Part shown: piece after piece, positions 30,383 to 40,756 of the stretch
Numbering within the stretch: position 1 is the stretch's first letter
Layout of the letters: each line of letters opens with the position of its first letter
Source: Tritrichomonas musculus
Taxonomy: Eukaryota > Parabasalia > Tritrichomonadida > Tritrichomonadidae
Direction of reading: 5' to 3'
Assembly (NCBI GenBank): GCA_039105265.1
Contig: JAPFFF010000011.1
Span: 2,108,001-2,172,000, forward strand
DNA: 64,000 nt
Made by a program: the position numbers and the translations under genes
Notes under the pieces: model-generated
What the model was told of the DNA's origin: nothing
Seen by the model: the letters and a program-made list of their open reading frames with translations, nothing else
The model's database searches: none

Positions 30383-31375
30383 TTATGGTGTTTGTCTCTT
30401 TTTAAGAAGATCCTCCAAAATTTTTCTGTTTTCCATTACTGTGCATGTTGTTTTATTTTCTTTATTTAAGGCAAAATTAAGATTCAAGTTTGTATTACAA
30501 GAATTTTCATTCATCAGTAACTTCGGTTTCATGTTAATAGAAACCAATGAATTTGGTTGATTCAAAGTTTGATGATAAGGAAATTGAGGCATAAAGGGAG
30601 GTTGCTGATAATCATTTCGTTTTAATTGTGTCTGTGGAAGTAATATTTGATTTGGAGTTTGATTTGAAATTTGGTTATGAATTTGATTCGGAATTTGGTT
30701 TGGAATTTGATTTGGAATGTTTTTGGGAAAAATCTGATACATTGAAGAATTATTCATATTATTCATATTCGGTTGTGTAATTGGAGCCATTTGAGGAAAA
30801 TCATAAAGTATCTGTTGCTTTCGCTTTATTTCATTTTCTTTTTGTCTTTTTAAAGTTGAATTCCATCTATTTTTTACAGCATTATCTGTCCTTCCTGGCA
30901 ATAAACGAGCTATCTCAGCCCATTTTGTGCCAACTCTCTGTATTGATTTAAAGATAATTTGATCTTCTTCTGGAGTCCATGACGTAGTTTTAATATTTGG
31001 ATTTAAATGATTGCACCAACGTTCTCTGCATTGCTTTGCTATTCTTCCGGGCATTTTTGTTTCGAGAACAGACCATTTGTGAGGGCCATTCTGCGCAACC
31101 CAACTTAATATTTGTTGATCCTCTTCTGCTGTCCAAGATCCGCGAACGATAGAAGGATTTGCCACTTTCCTCCAGTGTGATAGAACCTGTTTTGCGTTTC
31201 GTCCTGGGAACATTGTACCAATTGTATTCCAATCAACCCCTTTTTTAATTAAATCATTTAAAATTGTATCTTCTTGTGCAGTCCAGTTAAGAGGAGTTGC
31301 TCCAGGTGTTCGATTTCTTGACCTAGTAGGAGCGAGCGCGTTCTTTTCTGATTGATTAGGACTATTGGGGAGCAT
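30383..31375 (-). CDS. Three-repeat (R1R2R3) Myb DNA-binding protein, paralogue of the neighbour
   Basis: 330 residues. R1 ([18 protein letters not shown]...HWRKVANP), R2 ([12 protein letters not shown]...[16 protein letters not shown]) and R3 ([12 protein letters not shown]...[18 protein letters not shown]) fill residues about 25-180. The recognition helices match the neighbouring Myb, so the two are paralogues in inverted, tail-to-tail orientation. The C-terminal half is Asn/Gln/Pro-rich with a run of NQIP-type tetrapeptides (nt about 30647-30720) that is a 12-bp minisatellite. Transcription factor activity is well supported; the target genes are unknown. Confidence 0.93.
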   Translation of the reverse strand: MLPNSPNQSEKNALAPTRSRNRTPGATPLNWTAQEDTILNDLIKKGVDWNTIGTMFPGRNAKQVLSHWRKVANPSIVRGSWTAEEDQQILSWVAQNGPHKWSVLETKMPGRIAKQCRERWCNHLNPNIKTTSWTPEEDQIIFKSIQRVGTKWAEIARLLPGRTDNAVKNRWNSTLKRQKENEIKRKQQILYDFPQMAPITQPNMNNMNNSSMYQIFPKNIPNQIPNQIPNQIHNQISNQTPNQILLPQTQLKRNDYQQPPFMPQFPYHQTLNQPNSLVSINMKPKLLMNENSCNTNLNLNFALNKENKTTCTVMENRKILEDLLKKRQTP

Positions 31376-31411
31376 TAGGTGAAGATTTCAAACAATTGTG
31401 AGAAATAAGAG

Positions 31412-31419
31412 TACGTTTA
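31412..31419 (-). promoter_or_regulatory. TAAACGTA element upstream of the second Myb
   Basis: On the plus strand this reads TACGTTTA, 36 bp upstream of the minus-strand ATG at 31375. It is the same element as upstream of the other Myb gene, in the opposite orientation relative to its gene. Confidence 0.3.
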
Positions 31420-31642
31420 AAAAATCATGGAAAAAGTGCTTTGGATTTATTCAAATTGAATACTTTAGTATTTAAAAATATTTTATATCATATTTCTGGC
31501 AATATCAAATAGAGTTTACATAAGAAATTAAATATAAAATCTTTTTTCCTTTAGAATTAATAATGAAAATTTGGAAGAGCAAGGAGCTAAAAAGAGCCGT
31601 CATGATTACACATAAAAAATATAATTTAAAAAATAAAAAAAA

Positions 31643-32101
31643 TTATAAACCAAGAGAATTGCAAATTTCTTCAAATTCAACTCGGCCATTGCCATTCTTA
31701 TCAAGTTCCTGAACTTCTTCTTTGGCAATTTCTGGTGTAACTGGTATTCCTAACAAGTTAAGAAACTCTACTATTTCTGATTCATCAAGTGCTCCATTTT
31801 TATCTTGATCTATAGCATCAAAAATAAGTCTGTATAAATGGCGAGGATCAGTTTGAGCCTTTTCGCAATGCTTTAAGTAATTGAGAAATTCATCAAAACT
31901 TAAAGTTCCATCATGATTGCTATCAAATACTTTAAAGCAAGCTGGAGTAAGTCGTGGATCAAGTCCAATTGAAGTCAAAAAACAAGAAAATTCGTATTGA
32001 TCAAGTACTCCGTTATGATCTAGATCAATTTTACTAAATGTTTCTTTGTATTTTTGTATTTGTTCTTGAGAAAAATATTGTTGTTCGCTATTATCATTCA
32101 T
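31643..32101 (-). CDS. Calmodulin-like protein with four EF-hands
   Basis: 152 residues with four canonical EF-hand loops: DLDHNGVLDQYE, DSNHDGTLSFDE, DQDKNGALDESE and DKNGNGRVEFEE. Each has Asp at position 1, Gly at 6 and Glu at 12, so all four should bind Ca2+. Length and even spacing fit the calmodulin/troponin C/centrin group. It lacks the basic N-terminal tail of centrin and departs from calmodulin elsewhere, so I leave the subfamily open. As a Ca2+ sensor it could act on flagella, cytoskeleton or kinases. TTAACGGTTTA lies about 30 bp upstream of the start on its coding strand. Confidence 0.93.
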   Translation of the reverse strand: MNDNSEQQYFSQEQIQKYKETFSKIDLDHNGVLDQYEFSCFLTSIGLDPRLTPACFKVFDSNHDGTLSFDEFLNYLKHCEKAQTDPRHLYRLIFDAIDQDKNGALDESEIVEFLNLLGIPVTPEIAKEEVQELDKNGNGRVEFEEICNSLGL

Positions 32102-32542
32102 TTTATTTTTCTTTATAACAACTTTTTCTCATAAACCGTTAATGATATAATCAAAAAAAGTGAAATCAATAAAGATTCGTGTAAAAGATGATTGATGAAT
32201 CATATTCATCAATCGTTTTTTGAATTAAAATGATATTTCAGTACTATATCTTCATTATAGAAAAATATTCTTATGTTTTTGGCTTGAATGATTATTTGAA
32301 GCATTGATATTGAATATGAAAACATTGAAAATAAAGTAAATAATCACATCCTATTAGTAAAAATTGATAAAAACTTCTTTAATATTATTTATTTTCCAAA
32401 CAGCAAATATTTTTTGAAACAATTAATTCTGTTAACAAACTCGATAAAATATTTTGAAACAGAATTCATAAAAATGATAAGATGGTTTAAAAAGTTATAA
32501 ACCCTTCAAATCATATATCAATTTTAATGCGATTAAATATTA
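32102..32542. other. Noncoding gap upstream of the EF-hand gene
   Basis: 441 bp between the DOCK gene stop and the EF-hand gene start, both on the minus strand. Apart from the hairpin listed separately it shows nothing I can support. Confidence 0.5.
32190..32214. repeat. Perfect 11-bp hairpin
   Basis: GATTGATGAAT and ATTCATCAATC pair perfectly around the loop CAT; a short T run follows on the plus strand. It lies about 90 bp upstream of the EF-hand start and about 330 bp past the DOCK stop. Confidence 0.75.
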
Positions 32543-35500
32543 TTAGAATATTTCATAATCATTAATGTTAGACAAAGGATCTTTTCCACTACTGTAGCAT
32601 GTTATATCTATATCCTGTAACTGAAATGCAGATGTAAATGAATTAGCCAAATTTACAATTTCTTGAAACTTTACCTTTGCATCTATGCTTTTTATAAGTT
32701 CAACATAAGTGTGATAGATTTGAACAAGCTTCTCTATTTTTGGTCTAAGCCCAATAGCAATTTCCTTTGAAGATGTTGGGCTAAAATATTCAGCAAGTAA
32801 TTTCAGTAAGTTAAATAATGACATTTTCCCTTCAAAAAATGAAAAGAGGAAACCATATATTCGATCGAGATCGCTATCAACTTTTGGTTTGATATCATTA
32901 CAATTTTCTCCATTTTCTAAAGTGGAATAGCATCTTTCAAATTCAGATGATATTTGGTCGATCATATTATTATAACGTTCTTCCTCCATTTTAACATAAG
33001 AAGGAAATGATATGGAGACTGTTTTAGAATCAATGATCTCAGATTTAATGGTGTATCTTGGTAAAGCATTTGTTGTTGTGTATTGTGTCATTTGAAGCAT
33101 GAATTGATGATTATCATTAGAATCATCGTTTTCATTTTGATTTGTTTTCCATTTTGACAAATTATCAAGATCATTCTCTGTGACCTTTGTCCTGTAGATA
33201 GAAAAGCAGTGGTTTTGTTCGGATTCCCGGGTTCTTTTATCAAAACGATTAACAGGTATTCCTCCTTCAATTGTTTTTCCTTCATCTACGCAGAAAATAT
33301 GATCGTCTTTTGCAAAGAAAGAAAGGCTGCAGCCACTTGAAAATGAATTTGTTGCCAAAACACCATTGTAACATTGTTTTAATAGAGATGTTATTTTTGT
33401 GATCATTTCACCATCATTTTCTGCAATAGCTATTCTAAGTAGAATGGAAAGAATACAGCGTACATCATAATGCATTTTTGCCTTTAATCCAAGGCGAACA
33501 GCTTCTTTCAAATTTTTCTTTAATAATTCGATTGTGAAATCCGGCAATAGAATATAAAAATCAGGGTTTAATGAATCAAAATCAATTGTTGTTTCAACTA
33601 AAACTGAAGGAATGAATTTGAATTCGGTCTCTGAAAATATATAATTACCTGATTTTAAGAAAGGTCTTGTTATGATTAAATTGAATGGAGTTTCATCTTC
33701 ATGAGTACTCGAACTAGAAACAGAACCTAAATTTTGGCAAAGATTCTTAACAATTGGAAAACCAAAGTCAAGAAGATTTTCATTATTATTACAATTATTA
33801 ACTGTGTTATTTGTATTGTAAATTCCAAGAGCGTTGTTTTGGTTAATTTTGCTGAAATACTCAATCTTATCTTTGTTTAAAACAACTGTTGAAATTAATG
33901 CGCATATATGTAATTGGGCAACGAAAGCTGCATTATACCAGCCATTTCGAATGTTGATGATAACAATTTTTTTCAGCCATTTCATTCTCATTGATGGGAA
34001 GTTTTTATTTGCATCAGCAATTTTCATTACTAAAATGCACAAATCAGGAGCTGATTCTTGAGATGCAATTAATTTCTCAAACATTTCAATGATTTGAAAA
34101 GCTTGTGTCAATCTTGATGAAAGACGTTGTGTCAATTCTGCATTTTTAAAGAATTCAGAAATTAACCTTTGACACATTATAATCATTTTTTTGTAAAGAG
34201 AAATTTTTGATTTTGATGGTGTAACATGTAAGAGTGAAGATGTAAATGTGTCTAGAAATTCAACTGATGATTTGTTGACATTTTTCCTGTTAGCAAAATC
34301 TGATTGGAAGAAAAGTGCTATAAGTGTGGTCCCAAAGCATCGTGCTATATGTTGGGGAGAAGTAATAACTTTGAGTAAGCATTTAAGAAATGGTCTATTT
34401 AAAGGATATGATGAAATAAGTAAACGAACAAAGTCAAAGAGCTTTGGAAAGTTCCTAGGTGTTTGATAAGGAGTGTTAATTAAAATATCAAGAAGTGATA
34501 CAACTGATGATATGCAATAATTTAGATTTGAAAAGTTGAATCTCAAAAACTGTAGGAACCTTTGAGTTAAATCTTTAAACAGTGCAATTCCATAAAATGA
34601 TTTTACTTTTTCTTTATCAACTTCTTTTGATTGAAATTGATTGAGACTAGTTTCTCTCTCAATTTTTCTGATTAAATTCACAGCACTGGCCTTCATGAAA
34701 TCAATAAATCTGACTTGAAACTCTTTTCCAATTGTATTGAAATAGTTCTTCAAAAGTTGTGATGGTGTATATGTAATTAGGAAAAGAATTGCGGGAAGAA
34801 GCTCGAACTTAGATTCTTCATTAATGTAATTTTCGTAATAATTAGAAATGATGTTTAAGAAAGGGAAGAATGCATAAGCAGAACGATAAACCATTGAAAA
34901 CTCTTTATTTGTTTCAAGTGGCAAGCAAATATGTGCAACAAAACTGCAAGATAAAGAATGAAGAGTTATGTCATCGAATTGAAGTGAACGATAAAAAGCA
35001 AGAATTAAAAATGAAAGTAATGTTTGATATGGAGAGAACATTATAGTTGTTAATGGTTTAACAGGAATTTGTATAACCATTTGATGAGCTAAATTGCTGT
35101 TAAATGTGAATTGAATCATAAATTCAAAAAAGGCAACTAATGCATCAATTTGATATTTCTGATCTAAATCTAAAAGAAGGCGTAAATGATTGAAAATAGC
35201 ACGACAAGTAGTTGTATCTTTTTTTGAGAACGATCCAAATAAAAATAAAAGACGGCCATAGCTATAGCTTAAATTAATGTATTCTTGTTGTTTTTTATTT
35301 CCTTGCTTAACAGAATAAATTATCATTTGGGATATCTGTGATAAAAATTCATGAACTGAATCAGGAACATTTTCTTCAGTTTTTCTAAGGCAACTAACCC
35401 AAAAAATATCAGTAATGATATCAATTGCGTTCATAATCATTTTAAGTAAGCTTGTAGATTCTTTTTCGTCGCTTGTATCCTGATTATTATTATTATTGTT

Positions 35501-37915
35501 TATTTCTTGCTTTATCAATATTTCAAAAGATGACGTGAAAGCTGTTAAAAAGTCTTGTTTTATAGTTGTAACATCCAAATTATGATATATCCAGCTTCTT
35601 AATTGAGTTTTTATCTCAGAATTATTTGATATTGATTTTGAATAGAATTTGATTAAATATTCTGCAGTCAAAGGCGACATAAGACTAAGAAATTTAGCGA
35701 TTATAGGAATAAAATGATCTTTAATAACTTTTTCATCAAGATCAAGAATTTCGTTAATATTCATTTTATCTGGAGAATCAGCAGCAGCAAACTCAGAAAT
35801 CACTTTTGGTGGGAACAGCATTGAAGGCATCTCGATAGTTATAGTTAAAGAAGTTTTACTTGAAGCTTTGAATTTTTGAAGATAATCTGGACTTTTAATT
35901 TGAGAAGGATTAATTGTTGAAAGAGTAATTGTTGTTGATTGAAAAGGTGTTGGCTTTGGAAATGATGGTAATGGTAAACTAGGATCATTATTACTTGAAT
36001 TATTATTAAGAACATTTGTAGCACTATTAATGCTTGAACATGATGATGGAAGAGTAAGATTGCTTGAGTTAGTAGCAAAACTGTCAGCGCTGTTATTTGA
36101 AGTAATAGCAGGCAAAGTAATAGGGAAAGTAGGAGGATTAGGAATATTAATATTAGTACTAGTATAGTTAGGAGATACTTCATTGCTAATATTTTCAAAC
36201 AAAGGTAAAATACCTACACGACATAATGAATGGTTGCCCTTCAAAACCAAGAAAACATGAATTATAATATGTGCTGTATATTTGAGAGGATTTGGTACAT
36301 ATATTTTAACAAAGTCACTAAATATTAGATGTTTCGAATATGGCAAGGGTGACGATATAAATACATTTTGGTATTCTTCTGAATACTTCTTGGATATAAA
36401 ATGGCCTGTGCCTATTAAAGATGGTTTAAGTGGATCAGCTTGTTCTTCCTCACAAAAATAGGCTTTAAAATAAACAAAATCAGCTTTTTTGGAAGAATTA
36501 AAATCAAGTTTGATATTACTTAGCGATATATCCATAGGCGATAGGCCAACTGTATGCGGCGCTGATTCAGCTAGCATTGGTAATCCTTCACGCTTCGCAT
36601 CTGTTGATATACAAAATTCAAGTTTTTGCATTTCATCACGATGATCAATGATGTCAATTGATGTTTCGCATTTGATTTTAATATAATTAAGTGGATTGGG
36701 AGAATTCGTACCTAATCCAATTTGATTGTTAGATGAGTTATAGCCAGAGCTATTATTTGTGGTGTTATCTAAAGTAATACATGGGGTAGAATTGGCAGCA
36801 GAATTGTTCGGAGATTCGTAAATATTTGAAAGTGCCGATTCAACATCTTCGGTAGAATTTGTTGAGCTGGTGGCTGAATGTTGTGATTGATTATTGGTTG
36901 TATTTGCATTTGGGGTTATAGTTGCCTTTTTTTGTTTTGGTGTGGCTATTGAAGGTGCACTAGAAATTACTTCAGAATTTGAATTATCATTTTCATCATT
37001 AAAAGCAGGATTAGGCTTTCCAATGAGTTGGAGAACTTCCGATGAAGTATATTTAATCCAATATAGTGGGAATTTAAGTTCGTTTGAATCGTATTTTTGA
37101 GGTCCTTTGTTTCCTGAAAGATTTACAAAAGAAAGTGCAAACGGAATTGACATTCTTGGTGATTCTTTCGGTATTGGTCTAGGAAGGTCATTTTTAGTAT
37201 GGTTTTGAAGATATGAAATGAATTCATCAAGTGGATAAGCTGCTTGGTTCATTAAAATACAAACTAGGGACAAAACTTCAGATGGTTTTCTGCATTCCAA
37301 ATAAGCGATTTGCTGATTTGTTTGGTCAAAAGATGTTTCACCAAATGTATGATTAAAATAAATAGGCTCTGATGCAATAACCTGTTCTTGGTGATCATAC
37401 ATAAATAAAACGCCTTGAACTTCTTCTATCTCATTAAGCTGGCCATTATTATCAATGGAAAGTGAGTCTATTGACACTTTTAAATATCGGCAATCAATCA
37501 TATCAAGTGGTGGTGGAATTGAAGTTTCAATTTTCATTTTCTTTTGTAATTTTGATATTTCTGATATAGGAGTAAATTCAAAATCCATTGTCGTTTCTTC
37601 TTGAACGTTCATGCGCTGGATAAATTGTTGTATCGTTTGTTGATCAATTTGTCCTTTGAGATCATTATCAAATTGAGATAAATTATAATTTGTAACAAGT
37701 TCTAGAGGAATTGGATCTGGAAATTCATCTGAATCTTTAAATACATAGTCAAATCTTGATGTTCCATAAACATATTCAGCCCAGTTAGAGTTGAGCTCTA
37801 AATATTCTTCTGATAAGGCTCTTGTTCTTTCAAGAAAAAAATCTTCTTCAACTTTTATTCGAGGAGGAAAATATAGTCGATGAAAGTTTGCTGACCTACC
37901 AGCCATAGAAGTCAT
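32543..37915 (-). CDS. DOCK-family guanine nucleotide exchange factor
   Basis: 1790 residues with the DOCK order. An N-terminal region (EDFFLERTRALSEEYLELNS) resembles the DOCK-C/zizimin type. A C2-like DHR-1 lies near residues 470-570 (DFVYFKAYFCEEE, SKHLIFSDFVKIYVPNPL, HIIIHVFLVL). A long helical middle follows, then DHR-2 at about 1300-1785: a TPR-like start (KWLKKIVIINIRNGWYNAAF, then AQLHICALIS) and the catalytic end with KVDSDLDRIYGFLFSFFEG and IGLRPKIEKLVQIYHTYVEL. Long Asn/Ser/Thr-rich inserts (about 300-400 and 590-680) are typical of AT-rich protist proteins. DHR-2 exchanges nucleotide on Rac or Cdc42; DHR-1 binds phosphoinositides. The substrate cannot be read here. A second in-frame ATG three codons in is possible. 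Confidence 0.85.
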   Translation of the reverse strand: MTSMAGRSANFHRLYFPPRIKVEEDFFLERTRALSEEYLELNSNWAEYVYGTSRFDYVFKDSDEFPDPIPLELVTNYNLSQFDNDLKGQIDQQTIQQFIQRMNVQEETTMDFEFTPISEISKLQKKMKIETSIPPPLDMIDCRYLKVSIDSLSIDNNGQLNEIEEVQGVLFMYDHQEQVIASEPIYFNHTFGETSFDQTNQQIAYLECRKPSEVLSLVCILMNQAAYPLDEFISYLQNHTKNDLPRPIPKESPRMSIPFALSFVNLSGNKGPQKYDSNELKFPLYWIKYTSSEVLQLIGKPNPAFNDENDNSNSEVISSAPSIATPKQKKATITPNANTTNNQSQHSATSSTNSTEDVESALSNIYESPNNSAANSTPCITLDNTTNNSSGYNSSNNQIGLGTNSPNPLNYIKIKCETSIDIIDHRDEMQKLEFCISTDAKREGLPMLAESAPHTVGLSPMDISLSNIKLDFNSSKKADFVYFKAYFCEEEQADPLKPSLIGTGHFISKKYSEEYQNVFISSPLPYSKHLIFSDFVKIYVPNPLKYTAHIIIHVFLVLKGNHSLCRVGILPLFENISNEVSPNYTSTNINIPNPPTFPITLPAITSNNSADSFATNSSNLTLPSSCSSINSATNVLNNNSSNNDPSLPLPSFPKPTPFQSTTITLSTINPSQIKSPDYLQKFKASSKTSLTITIEMPSMLFPPKVISEFAAADSPDKMNINEILDLDEKVIKDHFIPIIAKFLSLMSPLTAEYLIKFYSKSISNNSEIKTQLRSWIYHNLDVTTIKQDFLTAFTSSFEILIKQEINNNNNNQDTSDEKESTSLLKMIMNAIDIITDIFWVSCLRKTEENVPDSVHEFLSQISQMIIYSVKQGNKKQQEYINLSYSYGRLLFLFGSFSKKDTTTCRAIFNHLRLLLDLDQKYQIDALVAFFEFMIQFTFNSNLAHQMVIQIPVKPLTTIMFSPYQTLLSFLILAFYRSLQFDDITLHSLSCSFVAHICLPLETNKEFSMVYRSAYAFFPFLNIISNYYENYINEESKFELLPAILFLITYTPSQLLKNYFNTIGKEFQVRFIDFMKASAVNLIRKIERETSLNQFQSKEVDKEKVKSFYGIALFKDLTQRFLQFLRFNFSNLNYCISSVVSLLDILINTPYQTPRNFPKLFDFVRLLISSYPLNRPFLKCLLKVITSPQHIARCFGTTLIALFFQSDFANRKNVNKSSVEFLDTFTSSLLHVTPSKSKISLYKKMIIMCQRLISEFFKNAELTQRLSSRLTQAFQIIEMFEKLIASQESAPDLCILVMKIADANKNFPSMRMKWLKKIVIINIRNGWYNAAFVAQLHICALISTVVLNKDKIEYFSKINQNNALGIYNTNNTVNNCNNNENLLDFGFPIVKNLCQNLGSVSSSSTHEDETPFNLIITRPFLKSGNYIFSETEFKFIPSVLVETTIDFDSLNPDFYILLPDFTIELLKKNLKEAVRLGLKAKMHYDVRCILSILLRIAIAENDGEMITKITSLLKQCYNGVLATNSFSSGCSLSFFAKDDHIFCVDEGKTIEGGIPVNRFDKRTRESEQNHCFSIYRTKVTENDLDNLSKWKTNQNENDDSNDNHQFMLQMTQYTTTNALPRYTIKSEIIDSKTVSISFPSYVKMEEERYNNMIDQISSEFERCYSTLENGENCNDIKPKVDSDLDRIYGFLFSFFEGKMSLFNLLKLLAEYFSPTSSKEIAIGLRPKIEKLVQIYHTYVELIKSIDAKVKFQEIVNLANSFTSAFQLQDIDITCYSSGKDPLSNINDYEIF

Positions 37916-38074
37916 TATTGGTTATTGCTGGTAAAATCTAGATTTTATAAAAGCTCTAGAAATATTAAAAACTTTGAAAAAAAAACTTTTAGCAGGTCTA
38001 CTTTTTCTTTATAAATATAAAATCACAAAAACGAAATAATCAAAAAAATATAAAAAAATATTTAATAGCAAATG

Positions 38075-40180
38075 TTATTTTTTGTAACTCCGAGAAATAG
38101 GAAAGAATTGGAGCCACTCCTCATTAAATGCTTCAAATCTAGGAAGTTTAATCTTTTCTGCAGTATTTTTATCAAAAATCTCAAGAGCTTCTAAAACAGT
38201 ATTTGCAATTGAATTCAAAACCGCATTTCTAGAAGCCGAGTGTCTGATAATCATATCTATAACTTCGTCATGCTTTAATAAATCAGATCTTGAATCAGAG
38301 TGAATGATAAACCTGTAGAATGAAAACATGCATTGTGTTTGAATATCAACATCGTCACTATGCCATTTAAACACATTTATAACTTTTTCAACAATTTTGG
38401 CTTCTTGTAAAATTTTTGCAGGCTCTTTGAATAAGGAAATTGAAGATACAAACATGACACATTCTAAATGTAGTTGGGCTCTTGCATCTTGGTTTGATAA
38501 TATCTGAATGATTAATGAAACAAACTCTTTCTTTGATAAGAAGGACATTGCTCTTGCATTTTTCATTTTAATTCGACTTGAGATTGCAAAAATATCACAT
38601 AATGCATCCATATTTCGAGCATTATTAATGCAAGCCTTAACTATTTCTTCGTCAAAACCCTCAATTAATGAAGGTTGGTTATCAGCGATATTTCTGATTA
38701 ACTTGAGAAGAATTTTGCTTTCTTGTGATTGTTTAGAAGTAGCTTGTGAGAGCATGTTTTTCAGGTTGGCTGGTGTGAATACAGGACTATTAACAATTGT
38801 TGCTGAACATTCTTTATCCATTGATAATTTCATTAAAATAACAAGAGAGATGAATCTTTCTTCGCAATTGGTCGTCGTTGCATTAATTAAAGCATTAATA
38901 ATAGCTGGATCTCTGAATAATGCATCAGAATTTTCTTTGGAGCAATTATAAAAGAATTTGATTAATGGGCTTCTTATTTCAGTAATATTAGCAAATCGTG
39001 AAAGTGATGGAAACAACTTCTGTTCTTCAAATTCTTTCAAGCATTCACTGTGGAATGAAAAAGTAAAAAGAAGTTCGACAGCTTCTCTAAGAACAGCTGG
39101 ATTCCCTTGCTTTTTCTGTGTAAAAATGTTACTTATCAATGATTTGGTAATATCTTCAAAAGGAACATCGCCCCAATTTGCAGAAACGTTTGAAATAAGC
39201 CGAAGAAAGCGAAGAATAATAACAACAAGTTCAACACTTTGTCTGCCGAGAAGAGCAGATAGTGGAGATATGATGTCTTTATTGACCATTTTTCTCATAG
39301 CACTAGGATTTTCAGCGAGATTAAATAGGAGTGATACTGTATGTTTGAGAAGAGTATTTTGCAATGAGAGATAAGATTCAAGTTTTTCTTTATCGAGCTT
39401 TTTCGCCGTTATATTTGCAAGCATAACTTGGGCATGTAAAAGGGAAAGAGACATTGAGCCAATTCTAAATTTTGTAAGTTTCTCTTGATAATTCGAAAAG
39501 AAAGACATTCTCTCAAGAATTTGAATAATGCAAATACATGCAGGTAATGAACTAGTATTGAATTTTTTGACACTGTTGATCAATGTATTCATTAACGGTT
39601 CGTGTTGAATGATTAAAGATAAATTTCTTTCATATTTTGAGATTTCTACAAGTTCTTGTAAAGTTTTAATGCATTCTGATTCATTGCCGAAAAATATTTT
39701 GTTAAGAGAATCATGGAGTAAATTATCAACTTCCGCTTTTGATAGCTTCAAAGCAAGCTGAGGAGCTGCATTTGCAGTTTTTGATTGACCAGAAGATTGG
39801 TCTAACTTGGAAATTTGTCTGGAACTACCTGCGGTTCTTGTTGATCCAGGCATGCCTACTTTACCAAGTTGACTTTCCAGGCTATTTAAAGCCCTAAGTA
39901 AAGCAGGACGATTGCTTTCTGGAAGTAATTCAGATTGGCCAATTAATGAATCGGCTATTTCTTCAATGTCACTATCAGGCGTAAGGCCACTAAAAGTAAT
40001 TTGAATTTGTTTATCTTTTGTGCGACTTGCAACAAGATTATATTGATAGTCAAGAACATCAACTTGAATTTGATAATGAACAATAATTGAACAATTCGAT
40101 GGACATGGTTCAAGTTCACCAGGAATTACTTGCCTAGTAATGTTATAGCATCCTTCGTTTGAATCGCCATACCCATACAT
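38075..40180 (-). CDS. KAP3: Kinesin-associated protein 3 (kinesin-2 accessory subunit)
   Basis: 701 residues. The N-terminus (about 20-110: CSIIVHYQIQVDVLDYQY, then KQIQITFSGLTPDSDIEEIA and ALNSLESQL) matches the KAP-specific region that precedes the repeats. Armadillo repeats fill about 150-690, including LLKHTVSLLFNLAENPSAMR and LVVIILRFLRLISNVSANWG, typical of KAP3. KAP links the heterotrimeric kinesin-2 motor to IFT trains, so with IFT81 and the AHI1-like protein in the same window it points to conventional anterograde flagellar transport. The start codon is nearly abutted by the AACGTTTA element. The DOCK gene lies 159 bp beyond its stop on the same strand. Confidence 0.87.
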   Translation of the reverse strand: MYGYGDSNEGCYNITRQVIPGELEPCPSNCSIIVHYQIQVDVLDYQYNLVASRTKDKQIQITFSGLTPDSDIEEIADSLIGQSELLPESNRPALLRALNSLESQLGKVGMPGSTRTAGSSRQISKLDQSSGQSKTANAAPQLALKLSKAEVDNLLHDSLNKIFFGNESECIKTLQELVEISKYERNLSLIIQHEPLMNTLINSVKKFNTSSLPACICIIQILERMSFFSNYQEKLTKFRIGSMSLSLLHAQVMLANITAKKLDKEKLESYLSLQNTLLKHTVSLLFNLAENPSAMRKMVNKDIISPLSALLGRQSVELVVIILRFLRLISNVSANWGDVPFEDITKSLISNIFTQKKQGNPAVLREAVELLFTFSFHSECLKEFEEQKLFPSLSRFANITEIRSPLIKFFYNCSKENSDALFRDPAIINALINATTTNCEERFISLVILMKLSMDKECSATIVNSPVFTPANLKNMLSQATSKQSQESKILLKLIRNIADNQPSLIEGFDEEIVKACINNARNMDALCDIFAISSRIKMKNARAMSFLSKKEFVSLIIQILSNQDARAQLHLECVMFVSSISLFKEPAKILQEAKIVEKVINVFKWHSDDVDIQTQCMFSFYRFIIHSDSRSDLLKHDEVIDMIIRHSASRNAVLNSIANTVLEALEIFDKNTAEKIKLPRFEAFNEEWLQFFPISRSYKK

Positions 40181-40182
40181 TG

Positions 40183-40190
40183 AACGTTTA
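40183..40190 (-). promoter_or_regulatory. TAAACGTT element 2 bp upstream of the KAP3 start
   Basis: AACGTTTA on the plus strand, so TAAACGTT on the KAP3 coding strand. It is the same 8-mer as at 20793-20800 near the AHI1-like gene. Confidence 0.35.
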
Positions 40191-40281
40191 AAAATTTGTC
40201 CAAAAAATCAGTTTTATTTCAAATAACGTATTGATTCAAATTTATAAGTATACAGTCACTTTTTGAGTACTCTAAAAGCTT

Positions 40282-40302
40282 AACTTTTTATATTAAAAAG
40301 TT
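40282..40302. repeat. AACTTTTTA-TAT-TAAAAAGTT palindrome
   Basis: Perfect 9-bp arms with a 3-base loop, about 100 bp upstream of KAP3. It marks the last host-like sequence before the change in composition at about 40310. Confidence 0.7.
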
Positions 40303-40317
40303 TACATTAGTAGATAG

Positions 40318-40486
40318 GTTAAGGAGGGCTACACATGAACATTCGGGCAGTCCTTAACCACAATTCAGATCTACCTCCTGACCAGTCATTTTCGTAGTCC
40401 TACACTAAAGTTCATCAACGAACACGTTAGTAGTAATGTTAAGGAGAGCTTCGGGCAAGCCCTCGCTCACGCTTCGCTTCCTTAAC
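40318..40486. repeat. Two hairpins with the same GTTAAGGA stem, directly repeated
   Basis: GTTAAGGA (40318) pairs with TCCTTAAC (40351-40358). The same stem recurs at 40438 and 40479-40486. Each stem lies at the same place in a direct repeat of the form TTAGTAGnnnnnGTTAAGGAGnGCT, offset by 120 bp. The second hairpin is unusually GC-rich for this region (CTTCGGGCAAGCCCTCGCTC). Confidence 0.75.
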
Positions 40487-40756
40487 AGATATACCATATA
40501 GCTATGGCACATTCTACTATATAAGGTCGTCCATTTGTGCCGTCCATAGTGTTATGTCCATATTATGATTTACATGAAAATAAGCTCAAATAAGCAATTA
40601 TAGCTCTAAATTAACATGATGGAGTACATCCAATGAACTATCCAGGCATCCAATAGATCAATAATTCTGTTAATAATAATATTAATTGAAACAGTCCGCT
40701 TATAAATATAGATGATTTAATATGTTATAGCTACCAAAACATATAACATTAGATGT

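Noticed and set aside
32190-32214. Hairpin plus T run as an intrinsic transcription terminator
   Set aside because: The form is right for bacteria, but the flanking genes are on the other strand and the organism is a eukaryote; it is kept only as a repeat.
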